Assembly: GCA_035499555.1 (NCBI GenBank)
Contig: DATJYO010000076.1
Location: 1-64,000 of the forward strand
DNA from: Bog-159 sp035499555
Lineage (GTDB): Bacteria > Acidobacteriota > Terriglobia > Bryobacterales > Bryobacteraceae
DNA: 64,000 nt
Direction of reading: 5' to 3'
Below, piece after piece: positions 54,202-62,667 of the stretch (position 1 is the first letter of the stretch; each line of letters opens with the position of its first letter). Both the position numbers and the translations under genes were made by a program. The notes under the pieces were generated by a model. It saw only the letters and a program-made list of their open reading frames with translations. It searched no databases and was not told where the DNA came from.

Positions 54202-55707
54202 ATGACGCAATGGCTTAAACACGCAGGCGGCCTGCCGGCGATGCTGGGCATGGTTCTCGGTCTTCCCGCAATGGCGCAGAATGTGGCGATCGACGCCGGG
54301 GCTGCCGCGCATCCTTTTCCGCACTTCTGGGAGCAGGTGTTCGGGTCGGGACGCGCGAACCTGGCCCTGCGCGAGAGCTATCGCCTTGACCTGCGCATGG
54401 TTCGCGCGGCCACCGATTTTCAATACGCCCGCTTCCACGCGATCTTCCACGATGAAAACGGCGTTTACAACGAAGACGCACAAGGCCGCCCGGTCTATAA
54501 CTTCTCCTACGTCGATCAGATCTACGACGGGTTGCTGGCCGATGGTGTGCGCCCGTTCGTCGAGTTGAGCTTCATGCCAAAGAAGCTGTCGGCCGCGCCG
54601 CCCGCGATCTTCCCCTTCTGGTACCACCCGCTGGTTTCGCCACCGCAGAATTACGCCGGATGGGGCGCGCTGGTGGGCGCCCTGGCGCAGCACCTCGTGG
54701 AGCGCTACGGCATCGACGAGGTGGCGCAGTGGTACTTCGAAGTCTGGAACGAGCCGAACATCGGCTTCTGGGCCGGGATGCCGCACGAGTCGACGTATTT
54801 TCAGCTTTACACCGCTGCCGCCGAAGCGCTGAAACAGGTCAGCCCGCGGCTGCGCGTGGGCGGACCCGCGACGGCGCAGGCCGCCTGGGTGGATCGCCTG
54901 ATCGCGTATTGCGCCAAGAATCACGTGCCCATCGATTTCGCTTCCACGCACGTCTATGGCAACGACACTTCGCAGAATGTCTTCGGAACCGACGAGACGA
55001 TCAGCCGGCGCGATATGGTGGCGCGCGCCGTGCGCAAGGTACACGATCAGGTGAAGGCGTCGGCCATGCCGGATCTGCCGATCCATTGGACCGAGTACAA
55101 CGCCAGTTACATGTTCGAGCCGGCGGTCACCGACGCGCCGTTCATGGGTCCCTGGCTGGCGAATAACATTCGGGAGTGCGATGGGCTGGTCACCACCATG
55201 TCGTACTGGACCTTCTCCGACGTCTTCGAGGAGCAGGGAGTGGTGAAGACGCCGTTTTACGGGGGCTTCGGACTGATTGCCGCGGGCGGTATTCCCAAAG
55301 CGGCATTCCATGCGTTCCGCTTGTTGCACCAGCTCGGCAACCAGCGCCTGGCGGTCGACTCGGATTCCGTGCTGGCCACACGGCGGGGCGATGGCGCGCT
55401 GGAGATCGCCGTCTGGAACTATGCCGCGCCGGAGGAAGCCGGCGCGCCGGCCGAAATGACCCTGGTGTTTAAGGGTCTGGGCGCGGGCCGGCGGACCGTG
55501 AGCATTCAGCGTGTGGACGCGGACCATGGTTCGCCGATCAAGGCCTGGGAGGAGATGGGACGCCCGGCGTGGCCCACGCGCGAGCAGATCGCGGCCCTGA
55601 AAAAAGCGGCGCAGGCAGGCAGTCCGGAAGCCGCACAACTGGACGCGGATGCCTCGCTCAAGATTCTCCTGCCGCCGCACGGGCTGGCGCTGGTGGAAGT
55701 GCCGTGA
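54202..55707 (+). CDS. Secreted GH39-like glycoside hydrolase
   Basis: This is an exported protein of 501 residues with a GH39/clan GH-A (beta/alpha)8 barrel, similar to beta-xylosidases and related enzymes. The acid/base Glu is in YFEVWNEPNIGFW, and the nucleophile candidate is the Glu of IHWTEYNASYM. A signal peptide (MLGMVLGLPAMAQ) follows the start. ATG 54202 is chosen because AGGAG lies 8 nt upstream; an earlier in-frame ATG lacks a ribosome-binding site. Its stop overlaps the next gene's GTG start (GTGA). The substrate is probably plant-type polysaccharide, which is inference. Confidence 0.82.
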   Translation: MTQWLKHAGGLPAMLGMVLGLPAMAQNVAIDAGAAAHPFPHFWEQVFGSGRANLALRESYRLDLRMVRAATDFQYARFHAIFHDENGVYNEDAQGRPVYNFSYVDQIYDGLLADGVRPFVELSFMPKKLSAAPPAIFPFWYHPLVSPPQNYAGWGALVGALAQHLVERYGIDEVAQWYFEVWNEPNIGFWAGMPHESTYFQLYTAAAEALKQVSPRLRVGGPATAQAAWVDRLIAYCAKNHVPIDFASTHVYGNDTSQNVFGTDETISRRDMVARAVRKVHDQVKASAMPDLPIHWTEYNASYMFEPAVTDAPFMGPWLANNIRECDGLVTTMSYWTFSDVFEEQGVVKTPFYGGFGLIAAGGIPKAAFHAFRLLHQLGNQRLAVDSDSVLATRRGDGALEIAVWNYAAPEEAGAPAEMTLVFKGLGAGRRTVSIQRVDADHGSPIKAWEEMGRPAWPTREQIAALKKAAQAGSPEAAQLDADASLKILLPPHGLALVEVP

Positions 55708-56963
55708 GAGCCGCCCGGGCCGCGCTGTTGGCGTTGTTAGGGATCGCCGCCGCCCGGTGCCAGTCGCCCCAGCCGGATGCGTTCATCGAAGACCTGGAGC
55801 ATCGTTCGTTCCTGTTCTTCTGGGAGCGCGCTGATCCCGAGACGGGCCAGGTGTTGGATCGTGCCAAAGCCGACGGCAGTCCGGAAACCCGGCGTGTGGC
55901 CAGCATCGCCGCCACCGGTTTCGGGCTGACCGCGCTGGCGATCGGCGCGGAGCATGGCTGGATCACGCGCGCGCAGGCCGAAGCCCGCACGTTGGCCACG
56001 CTGCGGTTCATGGCCCGGAAGTTGCCGCGGGAGCACGGCTGGTTCTACCATTTCGTCGACCTCAAAACCGGGGCGCGGCAGTGGAAGTGCGAGCTTTCCT
56101 CCATCGACACCGCGTTGCTGATGGCGGGCGTGCTCACGGCGCGCGAGTATTTCGGCGAGAACTCCGAGATCGGCAAATTGGCGGAGTCTATCTACGAGGC
56201 CATCGACTTTCGCTGGATGCTCAACGGCGATCCGAAGCTGCTATCGATGGGCTGGAAGCCGGAATCCGGATTCCTGGACGACCGCTGGGACCGCTACTGC
56301 GAGCTGATGATTCTCTATCTCGAAGCCATCGGATCGCCGCGGCACGCCATCCCGGCGGATTCCTGGTACGCCTGGCGCCGGCCTCACGTGCATTACGAAG
56401 GCTTCGATTTCATCTCGGCCGCGCCCCCGCTGTTCACCCACCAGTATTCTCAGGCCTGGGTGGATTTTCGCGGGCGGCGCGAGGATCGCGGCGAGTACAC
56501 CGGCTGGTTTCAGAATTCCGTTACGGCGACGCAGGCCCAGCGCGCGTTTTGCATCCATCTGCACTCGCAATTCGCGGACTACGGCCCGGATGCCTGGGGC
56601 CTGACGGCTTCCGACAGCGCCCACGGCTATGTCGCCTGGGGCGGACCGCCGGCCGCCGGGCCGATCGACGGCAGCCTGGTGCCGTGCGCCCCCGGCGGAT
56701 CGCTGATGTTCACCCCGGTGATGGCTCGGCGTGCCCTGGAAAACATGCGCGGCATGCTCGACGGGCGCGTCTACACGCACTACGGTTTCGTGGACGCGTT
56801 CAATCCCCTGACTAAATGGATCGATCCGGATGTGATCGGCATCGATGTGGGCATCACGCTGCTGAGCGCGGAGAACATGCGCAACGGCAATGTCTGGTGT
56901 TGGTTCATGCGCAACGGCGCCATCCGCGGCGCCCTGGACAAGGTCGGCCTGCGCCGGCGATGA
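55704..56963 (+). CDS. Secreted glucoamylase-like (alpha/alpha)6 barrel protein
   Basis: This protein of 419 residues has a short signal peptide ending at a Cys (LLALLGIAAARCQSP), possibly lipidated. The body matches the glycoamylase-like domain family that includes GH144-type beta-1,2-glucanases: EDLEHRSFLFFWERADPETG, GWFYHFVDLKTG, LLMAGVLTAREYF, GWKPESGFLDDRWDRYCELM and SDSAHGYVAWGGPPAAGPID. The start is GTG 55704, overlapping the GH39 stop by 4 nt; an upstream ATG would read out of the GH39 frame as antisense-like sequence. Coupling suggests that the two hydrolases act on one polysaccharide. Confidence 0.82.
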   Translation: MRAARAALLALLGIAAARCQSPQPDAFIEDLEHRSFLFFWERADPETGQVLDRAKADGSPETRRVASIAATGFGLTALAIGAEHGWITRAQAEARTLATLRFMARKLPREHGWFYHFVDLKTGARQWKCELSSIDTALLMAGVLTAREYFGENSEIGKLAESIYEAIDFRWMLNGDPKLLSMGWKPESGFLDDRWDRYCELMILYLEAIGSPRHAIPADSWYAWRRPHVHYEGFDFISAAPPLFTHQYSQAWVDFRGRREDRGEYTGWFQNSVTATQAQRAFCIHLHSQFADYGPDAWGLTASDSAHGYVAWGGPPAAGPIDGSLVPCAPGGSLMFTPVMARRALENMRGMLDGRVYTHYGFVDAFNPLTKWIDPDVIGIDVGITLLSAENMRNGNVWCWFMRNGAIRGALDKVGLRRR

Positions 56964-56965
56964 TC

Positions 56966-58084
56966 CTATAGCAGCCGGCGTCCGGCGGGACCGGTGTCGT
57001 ATCCTCCCAGGCCTTCCAGCTCCCGCCGGAAATCGGCGCGGTTGAGCGTGTCGAGCAGCGTCTGAATCGGCGGATAGTCGAGATGCTGGCGGCGGATCGC
57101 CAGGTCGTAGCGTTCGCTTTCGAGCGGGATGAAATCCAGTCCGAACACGCGGGCCGCCGCGCGCGTGGCGATACAGCAATCGGCGTCGCCCGCGCGTACC
57201 TGCCAGGCGGCGGGCAGATGACCGCCTTCGGTCCGGCCGTAGCCGCGTACCTTGCCGGCCGCAATGCCAAGATGTTTGAGATGGGAATCGAGAAGCATAC
57301 GGCTGCCGGCGCCGGGCTCGCGATTGACGATGCTGACGTCGCGCTGCGCCAGGTCCGCGATGGAGCGAATGGCCTTGGGATTGCCTCGTGCCACCACCAG
57401 GCCTTCTTCCCAGACCGCCAGCGAGATCACGGCTACCGACTTGCGTGGGAACAGACGGTGGATGGCCGGCAGATTCGATTCACCGCTGGCTTCGTCGCGC
57501 AGATGCGTGCCGGCGACGTGAATGATGCCCTGCTTCAGCAGCGCCAGGGCTTGCGTGCTGTTGCGCTGCGCGGTGACCAGTTCCACGCCCGCGCGCAGGA
57601 CGTGGCGGGCCAGGACCGAAATGCCGGGATCGCAGCCGGCGATCAGGATCCGGTTGCCGAGGTCGCAATCGGCATGGAAGCGCTGTACGGCGGGTCGGCC
57701 GCCGCCGTGCGAACCCTCCACCAGCACCGCATCCGCGGTGGGCAGATACCACGGGACGGGTGACGCCGGCGAGGCCACGGTGTGGCGGTCTACGCGGCAA
57801 AGCTGCATGGGATCGCCGGCGCGCGGGGTTGCCGCATCCGGCAGCAGCGTCACCGGTTCGGGGGGCGGCGCGGCGGATTCCGGCGTGTCCAGCGCGAACA
57901 GGTCCTCCACGCTGGCCTCCAGGGCCCGCGCCAGCCGCAGGGCCACCGCGGTATTCGGCACGTAGCTGCCGGATTCGATCGCGTAAATCGTCTGCCGGCT
58001 GATGCCCGCGCTTTCCGCCAGCGCCGCCGCGGCCAACCCCCGTTTGCGGCGGTAATCGGCCAGGTGATTGGCAATGTCTCGCAT
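56966..58084 (-). CDS. XRE-type regulator with periplasmic-binding-protein-like domain
   Basis: This is a DNA-binding regulator of 372 residues. An N-terminal helix-turn-helix (1-65; LAESAGISRQTIYAIESGSY) is fused to a substrate-binding-like domain (about 90-350), with blocks such as GCDPGISVLARHVLRAGVEL, GIIHVAGTHLRDE and REPGAGSRMLLDSHL. This is the PBP_like/SBP_bac architecture (compare ModE-like and molybdate-responsive regulators). It has no signal peptide, so it senses a cytoplasmic ligand. It is divergent from a MoeB-like gene, which suggests a molybdenum-cofactor link. Confidence 0.85.
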   Translation of the reverse strand: MRDIANHLADYRRKRGLAAAALAESAGISRQTIYAIESGSYVPNTAVALRLARALEASVEDLFALDTPESAAPPPEPVTLLPDAATPRAGDPMQLCRVDRHTVASPASPVPWYLPTADAVLVEGSHGGGRPAVQRFHADCDLGNRILIAGCDPGISVLARHVLRAGVELVTAQRNSTQALALLKQGIIHVAGTHLRDEASGESNLPAIHRLFPRKSVAVISLAVWEEGLVVARGNPKAIRSIADLAQRDVSIVNREPGAGSRMLLDSHLKHLGIAAGKVRGYGRTEGGHLPAAWQVRAGDADCCIATRAAARVFGLDFIPLESERYDLAIRRQHLDYPPIQTLLDTLNRADFRRELEGLGGYDTGPAGRRLL

Positions 58085-58094
58085 CGAAGACTCC

Positions 58095-58133
58095 CGTCAC
58101 TCTGACGTTACACCACGGCGGCATCCGGCCGCC
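58095..58133. promoter_or_regulatory. Two inverted repeats in the regulator-MoeB divergent promoter region
   Basis: CGTCA-CTC-TGACG (58095-58107) and GGCGGC-ATCCG-GCCGCC (58117-58133) have perfect 5- and 6-bp arms. Both fall in the 68-nt gap between the divergent start codons 58084 and 58153. The adjacent XRE/PBP regulator is the obvious candidate binder. Confidence 0.5.
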
Positions 58134-58152
58134 ACGCGCTACCATCGGAAAG

Positions 58153-59175
58153 GTGACGGCGGCGGAGAAAGAGCGCTATTCACGGCAGATAATCTTCGCG
58201 GGCCTGGGCGAAGCCGGCCAGGAGCGGCTTCTGTCCTCGCATGCCGCCATCGTGGGATGCGGCGCGCTGGGCAGTTTCCAGGCGGCGGCCCTGGCGCGGG
58301 CGGGCGTCGGGCGGCTCACGATCGTCGATCGCGATTATGTGGAGCCGAGCAATCTGCAGCGGCAATGGCTGTTCGAGGAATCCGATGCCGCCGAAGCGCT
58401 GCCCAAAGCCGTGGCGGCGGAACGCCGGCTGGCGCGGATCAATTCTGCGGTGCAGGCGCACGCGGTGGTGGCGGATTTGACCCCGGCCAATATCGCGGAT
58501 CTTCTGGGCGATGCGCAAGTGATCCTGGACGGCACCGACAATTTCGAAACGCGATACCTGATCAATGACTTTGCCATCAGCCGCGCGACTCCGTGGATCT
58601 ACGGCGCGGCGGTGGGCAGCTACGGCATCGCCATGCCCGTGATTCCCGGGCGCACCGCCTGTCTGCGGTGTGTCTACCCCGATCCGCCCGCGGGCGCGCA
58701 ACCGACTTGCGAGACCGCCGGGGTGCTGAATTCGGTGACCGCGATCATCGCCGCGCTGCAATCGGCGGACGCCTTGAAGATTCTGGCCGGACATGCGGAC
58801 GCCGTGCGTCCGCGCATCACCACGGTGGATGTGTGGGACGGTGGCATCCGCCAGATCGAGCCACCGCCGCCGGCGCCTGATTGTCCCGCGTGCCGGGCGC
58901 GGGATTTCGTTTACCTTGACGGGGAGCGCCGCGCGCCAGTCAGTCTGTGCGGGCGCAATGCCGTGCAAATCCATGAGCGCGCACGTCCGATCGACCTGGA
59001 GCAATTGCGCACCGTGCTGCAACCGCTGGGCGAAGTGCGCGCCAACGACTTCGCCCTCCGATTCGTAACCGGACCGTACGAGATGACGATATTTCCGGAC
59101 GGCCGCGCAATTATCAAGGGAACTACCGACGTCGGGCTCGCGCGAAGCTTGTATGCGCGGTATGTGGGGGGATAA
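58153..59175 (+). CDS. MoeB/ThiF-family adenylyltransferase
   Basis: This protein of 340 residues adenylates the C-terminus of a small sulfur-carrier protein (MoaD or ThiS type). The nucleotide-binding GCGALGS is at about 36-42, followed by VDRDYVEPSNLQRQWLF. Also present are DGTDNFETRYLINDF, the zinc cysteines CLRCVYPDPP and CPACRARD, and the E1-type PTCETAGVLN segment. The C-terminal part is not a rhodanese. Start GTG 58153 is preceded by GGAAAGG. Being divergent from the HTH/PBP regulator, it probably belongs to molybdopterin or thiamine biosynthesis. Confidence 0.9.
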   Translation: MTAAEKERYSRQIIFAGLGEAGQERLLSSHAAIVGCGALGSFQAAALARAGVGRLTIVDRDYVEPSNLQRQWLFEESDAAEALPKAVAAERRLARINSAVQAHAVVADLTPANIADLLGDAQVILDGTDNFETRYLINDFAISRATPWIYGAAVGSYGIAMPVIPGRTACLRCVYPDPPAGAQPTCETAGVLNSVTAIIAALQSADALKILAGHADAVRPRITTVDVWDGGIRQIEPPPPAPDCPACRARDFVYLDGERRAPVSLCGRNAVQIHERARPIDLEQLRTVLQPLGEVRANDFALRFVTGPYEMTIFPDGRAIIKGTTDVGLARSLYARYVGG

Positions 59176-59229
59176 CATGCGACCGCTTCTGACCGCGGAG
59201 CCAGACGAATCCGCGCGGCGATCCGCTCC

Positions 59230-59715
59230 ATGAAAACTACTAATGCCGGCGCCGGGTTCATTCCGATATGGATTGTGGAGGTTCCGCTCGCCAACGTATG
59301 GGTGGCCGCGTTCCTGAGGAAGTTCGATAAGCCGCACCAGCAGATCCACGCCATTGCCGGGGATGTCGAGAGACTCAAGGATAATCAGCAGTACGAGCAG
59401 GCGCAGCAGGTGATTGCCCGGACACGCGATGGGTTGCTCTCCGGCATGGTGAAGCTATTTGCGGAATTGCGGGATCTGGTGCGCAGCGAGCAGCGCGAGA
59501 CCGCCATGGTATTGGCACAAGGAAACAAACTGCTCGGCGTCACCGTGGATGCGGCGCAGTCCATCGAGCGGCTGCTCGATGGGAGCATCGAGGAAATCTC
59601 GCCCCTGGTGCCGATCGCTCGCGACGGGGTGGTGCGCAGGCATGCCCGAACAGCCAAGGCGAACGACGTCATTCTGCTGGTGGAAACAGACCGTCTGATG
59701 GCTTCAGCGGCGTGA
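59230..59715 (+). CDS. Small CheW-like protein (tentative)
   Basis: This is a protein of 161 residues without a signal peptide. An N-terminal segment (IPIWIVEVPLANVWVAAFLR) and a helical middle lead to a C-terminal stretch, GNKLLGVTVDAAQSIERLLD through NDVILLVETDRLM, that resembles the second half of a CheW domain. The family match is weak; no cheA, cheY or MCP gene is nearby. It could be a scaffold protein or an unrelated fold. The ATG at 59230 follows the divergent region downstream of the MoeB-like gene by 54 nt. Confidence 0.4.
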   Translation: MKTTNAGAGFIPIWIVEVPLANVWVAAFLRKFDKPHQQIHAIAGDVERLKDNQQYEQAQQVIARTRDGLLSGMVKLFAELRDLVRSEQRETAMVLAQGNKLLGVTVDAAQSIERLLDGSIEEISPLVPIARDGVVRRHARTAKANDVILLVETDRLMASAA

Positions 59716-59780
59716 GCGCGCGGGCGTAGCGGGACAGTCCAGGGCCGGTGCTTGCCGCCATTTACAATGATCTTGACGGC

Positions 59781-60506
59781 ATGCAACGGACTCCGGACTC
59801 GCTGCGCGCGCTTCTCGCGAATCTGATCGACTATGCGGGTTTGTATCCACCCGCGGCTCTGCCGTTGTCCGAAGTGCTGGATCATTATCAGGCTTATCTG
59901 GCTTCGCCGGAGGTCTGGATGCTGAACCGCATCGTGCTTCCCGCCGCCAGGCTGCCGGAAGCGCCGCTCGGCAAGGATTGGCGCGTGACCCTGTTGGTCG
60001 ACGCGGAGCCCGGTCCGCTGCCGGCACAAGTGGAGACACTCGAAACCAAGCTCCCGCGCCGTCTGTCGTTGCCCACCTATTGCGAAGCGCCCATAGACAC
60101 AATTCATGGCGCCTTCGCCAAGGTGCGCACCGGCGGCCTGACTCCGGAGGCGATCCCAACTTCCGACGCGCTGGCCGAGTTCCTGAGTGAAGCTGCCGCG
60201 CGCCGCATGGCTTTCAAGGCTACGGCAGGGTTGCACCATCCCATGCGGACCACCATGCACGGGTTTGTGAATGTCTTCGTGGCCGCGATGTTCGCCTGGC
60301 GGGGAGTAGAACGTGGGCTGCTCCTCGACGTTTTGAACGAGACGAACCCACAGTCGTTCGATTTCCGCGACGGCGAATTGCGGTGGCGCGGCCGCGGCAT
60401 CTCCACCGCCGGGATCGCGTCGGCGCGCCGCGACTTTGCCCACAGTTTCGGATCCTGCTCGTTCGCGGAGCCGGTCGCCGATCTGCGCCATTTGGGGTTT
60501 CTGTGA
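59781..60506 (+). CDS. Hypothetical protein
   Basis: I do not recognise this cytoplasmic protein of 241 residues. It begins MQRTPDSLRALLANLIDYAG followed by LYPPAALPLSEVLDHYQAYL. The centre contains AFKATAGLHHPMRTTMHGFV, a Lys-Ala-Thr-Ala-Gly-x-His-His segment that could bind phosphate or a metal and is reminiscent of TIM-barrel aldolase-type active sites. It ends with FGSCSFAEPVADLRHLGFL. ATG 59781 is preferred over an earlier GTG or TTG. It is transcribed with the CheW-like gene upstream, with a 65-nt gap. Confidence 0.6.
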   Translation: MQRTPDSLRALLANLIDYAGLYPPAALPLSEVLDHYQAYLASPEVWMLNRIVLPAARLPEAPLGKDWRVTLLVDAEPGPLPAQVETLETKLPRRLSLPTYCEAPIDTIHGAFAKVRTGGLTPEAIPTSDALAEFLSEAAARRMAFKATAGLHHPMRTTMHGFVNVFVAAMFAWRGVERGLLLDVLNETNPQSFDFRDGELRWRGRGISTAGIASARRDFAHSFGSCSFAEPVADLRHLGFL

Positions 60507-60515
60507 GTTTCGGAC

Positions 60516-60534
60516 CCGTATATTGAAAATACGG
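60516..60534. promoter_or_regulatory. Inverted repeat upstream of the dehydrogenase operon
   Basis: CCGTAT-ATTGAAA-ATACGG has perfect 6-bp arms and a 7-nt loop. It lies between the end of the unknown gene (60506) and the gamma-subunit ATG (60563). It may be an operator, or a terminator of the upstream gene without a T-run. Confidence 0.4.
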
Positions 60535-60562
60535 ACGATTCCAACTACGCTGTCTGTAGATT

Positions 60563-61021
60563 ATGGATCGCCGGAAGTTCATCGTCGCCGGACTGGCGGG
60601 TACCGCGGCCGGCTGCGGCCGCGCGAGAAGCTCCTGGCGCTTCTTCACCATGGAAGAAGCCCGCACGCTGGAGGCAGCCTGCGCGCATATCATCCCCGAA
60701 GATCAGGATGCGGGCGCGGTGCGCGCCGGCGTGGTGGTCTTCATCGACCGCCAGCTCACGGGATTTTATAAGCCGCTGCGAAAAGTTTACCGGGAAGGCC
60801 TGGCCGCCATGGGGTCCGGATTCGCCGATCTGCCCCCTGCCGCGCAGCTCGACAAGCTCCGCCAAATGGAGCGCGATCCGGCATCTAAGCCGTTCTTCGA
60901 CATGCTGGTGGCGCACACTATGCAGGGCTATTACGGCGACCCGCGTCACGGCGGAAACCGCGATCGGGTGAGTTGGAAGATGCTCGGTGTGGCCTCGCCG
61001 CCGATTCGGGGGCGCGCGTGA
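60563..61021 (+). CDS. Gluconate 2-dehydrogenase-like gamma subunit (Tat signal)
   Basis: This protein of 152 residues has a twin-arginine-type leader (MDRRKFIVAGLAGTAAGCG) and a helical body of the gluconate-2-dehydrogenase subunit 3 family: MEEARTLEAACAHIIPEDQD, then FIDRQLTGFYKPLRKVY and HTMQGYYGDPRHGGNRDRVSW. This small subunit carries the flavoprotein partner across the membrane in known enzymes. Its stop overlaps the GMC oxidoreductase GTG start by 4 nt, so both are made together. Confidence 0.9.
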   Translation: MDRRKFIVAGLAGTAAGCGRARSSWRFFTMEEARTLEAACAHIIPEDQDAGAVRAGVVVFIDRQLTGFYKPLRKVYREGLAAMGSGFADLPPAAQLDKLRQMERDPASKPFFDMLVAHTMQGYYGDPRHGGNRDRVSWKMLGVASPPIRGRA

Positions 61022-62667
61022 AGCGTGTCAACGCGGTGGTGGTGGGCGCCGGCGCCGGCGGCGGCATCGTGGCCAAGGAACTGGCCGTCGCCGGTCTGAG
61101 CGTGGTCTTGCTCGAGCGCGGTAAGTGGTATACGCCTTTCGACGGCCGCAAGGACGATCTTCGCAATCAGCGCACCACGGTGCTGGGCAACGCTTTTGGT
61201 CCGGACGACGAGCGCAATCCGCGGGTGGCCGTCGATCTCCAGGGGCGGGCGCACTCGGTGCGGGCCAGCGGTCCGGGCTACAGCAACAACGCGGCTTGCG
61301 TAGGTGGGGGAACGCTCAGCTACGGCGCCATGGCGTGGCGCTATATGGAGAAGGACTTCCGCATGCGCTCCACCTACGGCCAGGTACCCGGGAGCACGCT
61401 CGAAGACTGGCCCATCTCTTACCAGGATCTGGAGCCCTATTACGAGAAGGCCGAGTGGGAAATCGGCGTTTCGGGCGATGATTCCGGCAATCCGTTCCGC
61501 GCGCCGCGGCGCAAGCCGCTGCCGATGCCGCCGCTGCCGCCCAACCGGGAATTCGAGATCCTGGAGCCGGCCGCCAGGCGCCTGGGGCTGCATCCCTTCC
61601 ACATCCCCATGCTTCGCAACACGATCCCCTACAACGGTCGCGGACCGTGCATGCGCTGCCGCTGGTGCGTAGGCTTCGCCTGCGAGGTGAACGCCAAGTG
61701 CGGCACCCAGAACACCGTCATCCCCAAGTCCCTGGCTACCGGCAACTGTGAGCTGCGCACCGAATGCATGGTCCGGCAGATCCTGACGGATGCGCGCGGC
61801 CGGGTCACCGGGGTCGAATACTTCGATGTCCATGATCGCCTGCGCACGCAGGAAGCCGACCTCGTGGTCGTGTCGAGCGCGGCGGTGGAGTCGGCGCGGC
61901 TGCTGCTCAACTCCAAAAGCACGCTGTTTCCAAACGGACTGGGCAATCGCTACGATTGGGTCGGCCGGAACCTCCAGGGCCACTGCTACACCGGCGCGTT
62001 CGGCATCATGCCGGACGACATCTACGACGACCTGGGCCCCGGCGCTTCCATCGCCATCTGCGACTTCAACCATGGCAATCCGGGCCTGGCCGGCGGCGCC
62101 ATGCTGGCCAACGAGTTCATCCGCCTGCCTTACCAGTTTGTAGGCATGCTGCCGCCGGACGTTCCTAAGTGGGGTCCCGCGCACAAGGATTTCATGCGGC
62201 GCTATTACCGCCGTGCGATCGCCGTGCAGGGACCCACGCAGGAGATGCCCATGTTCGAGGCGCGTGTGACGGTGGATCCCGACGTTCCGGATTATTGGGG
62301 CATTCCGGTGGCGCGGCTTTCCGGCGACAAGCACCCGCACACCATCGAAATCAGCACGGCCATGGCCGCCAAGGCCGAAGCGTGGCTGAGGGAAGCCGGC
62401 GCCGTGCGCACCTGGAAGAAGCTGGCTGGACCCGGATACACCGGCGGACAGCACCAGGCCGGCACCTGCCGCATGGGCAACGACCCGAAAACGTCAGTAG
62501 TCAACCGCTACTGCCAGGTGCACGATATCGATAACTTGTTCGTGATCGACGGCAGCGTACATGTCACCAATGGCGGATTCAACCCCGTGCTGACCATCAT
62601 GGCCAATGCCTACCGCGCGTCGGAGTACCTGGTGAAGGGTTGGAAAGGGACGCGGTACCGCTCATGA
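61018..62667 (+). CDS. GMC-family FAD oxidoreductase, gluconate-2-dehydrogenase-like large subunit
   Basis: This flavoprotein of 549 residues oxidises a sugar or alcohol in the periplasm. The FAD-binding VVVGAGAGGGIVAKELAVAG opens the sequence, and the GMC signature region RASGPGYSNNAACVGGGTLS is near residue 85. The C-terminal active-site segment is GSVHVTNGGFNPVLTIMA, with His and Asn at the GMC positions; GGQHQAGTCRMG precedes it. A Cys-rich patch (CMRCRWCVGFACEVNAKC) near residue 215 is seen in this subgroup. The start GTG 61018 couples it to the gamma subunit; its stop overlaps the cytochrome gene. Confidence 0.9.
   Translation: MKRVNAVVVGAGAGGGIVAKELAVAGLSVVLLERGKWYTPFDGRKDDLRNQRTTVLGNAFGPDDERNPRVAVDLQGRAHSVRASGPGYSNNAACVGGGTLSYGAMAWRYMEKDFRMRSTYGQVPGSTLEDWPISYQDLEPYYEKAEWEIGVSGDDSGNPFRAPRRKPLPMPPLPPNREFEILEPAARRLGLHPFHIPMLRNTIPYNGRGPCMRCRWCVGFACEVNAKCGTQNTVIPKSLATGNCELRTECMVRQILTDARGRVTGVEYFDVHDRLRTQEADLVVVSSAAVESARLLLNSKSTLFPNGLGNRYDWVGRNLQGHCYTGAFGIMPDDIYDDLGPGASIAICDFNHGNPGLAGGAMLANEFIRLPYQFVGMLPPDVPKWGPAHKDFMRRYYRRAIAVQGPTQEMPMFEARVTVDPDVPDYWGIPVARLSGDKHPHTIEISTAMAAKAEAWLREAGAVRTWKKLAGPGYTGGQHQAGTCRMGNDPKTSVVNRYCQVHDIDNLFVIDGSVHVTNGGFNPVLTIMANAYRASEYLVKGWKGTRYRS

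Noticed and set aside
60946..62454. 502-codon minus-strand frame across the GMC oxidoreductase
   Set aside because: It is antisense to a recognisable flavoprotein with no domain of its own.
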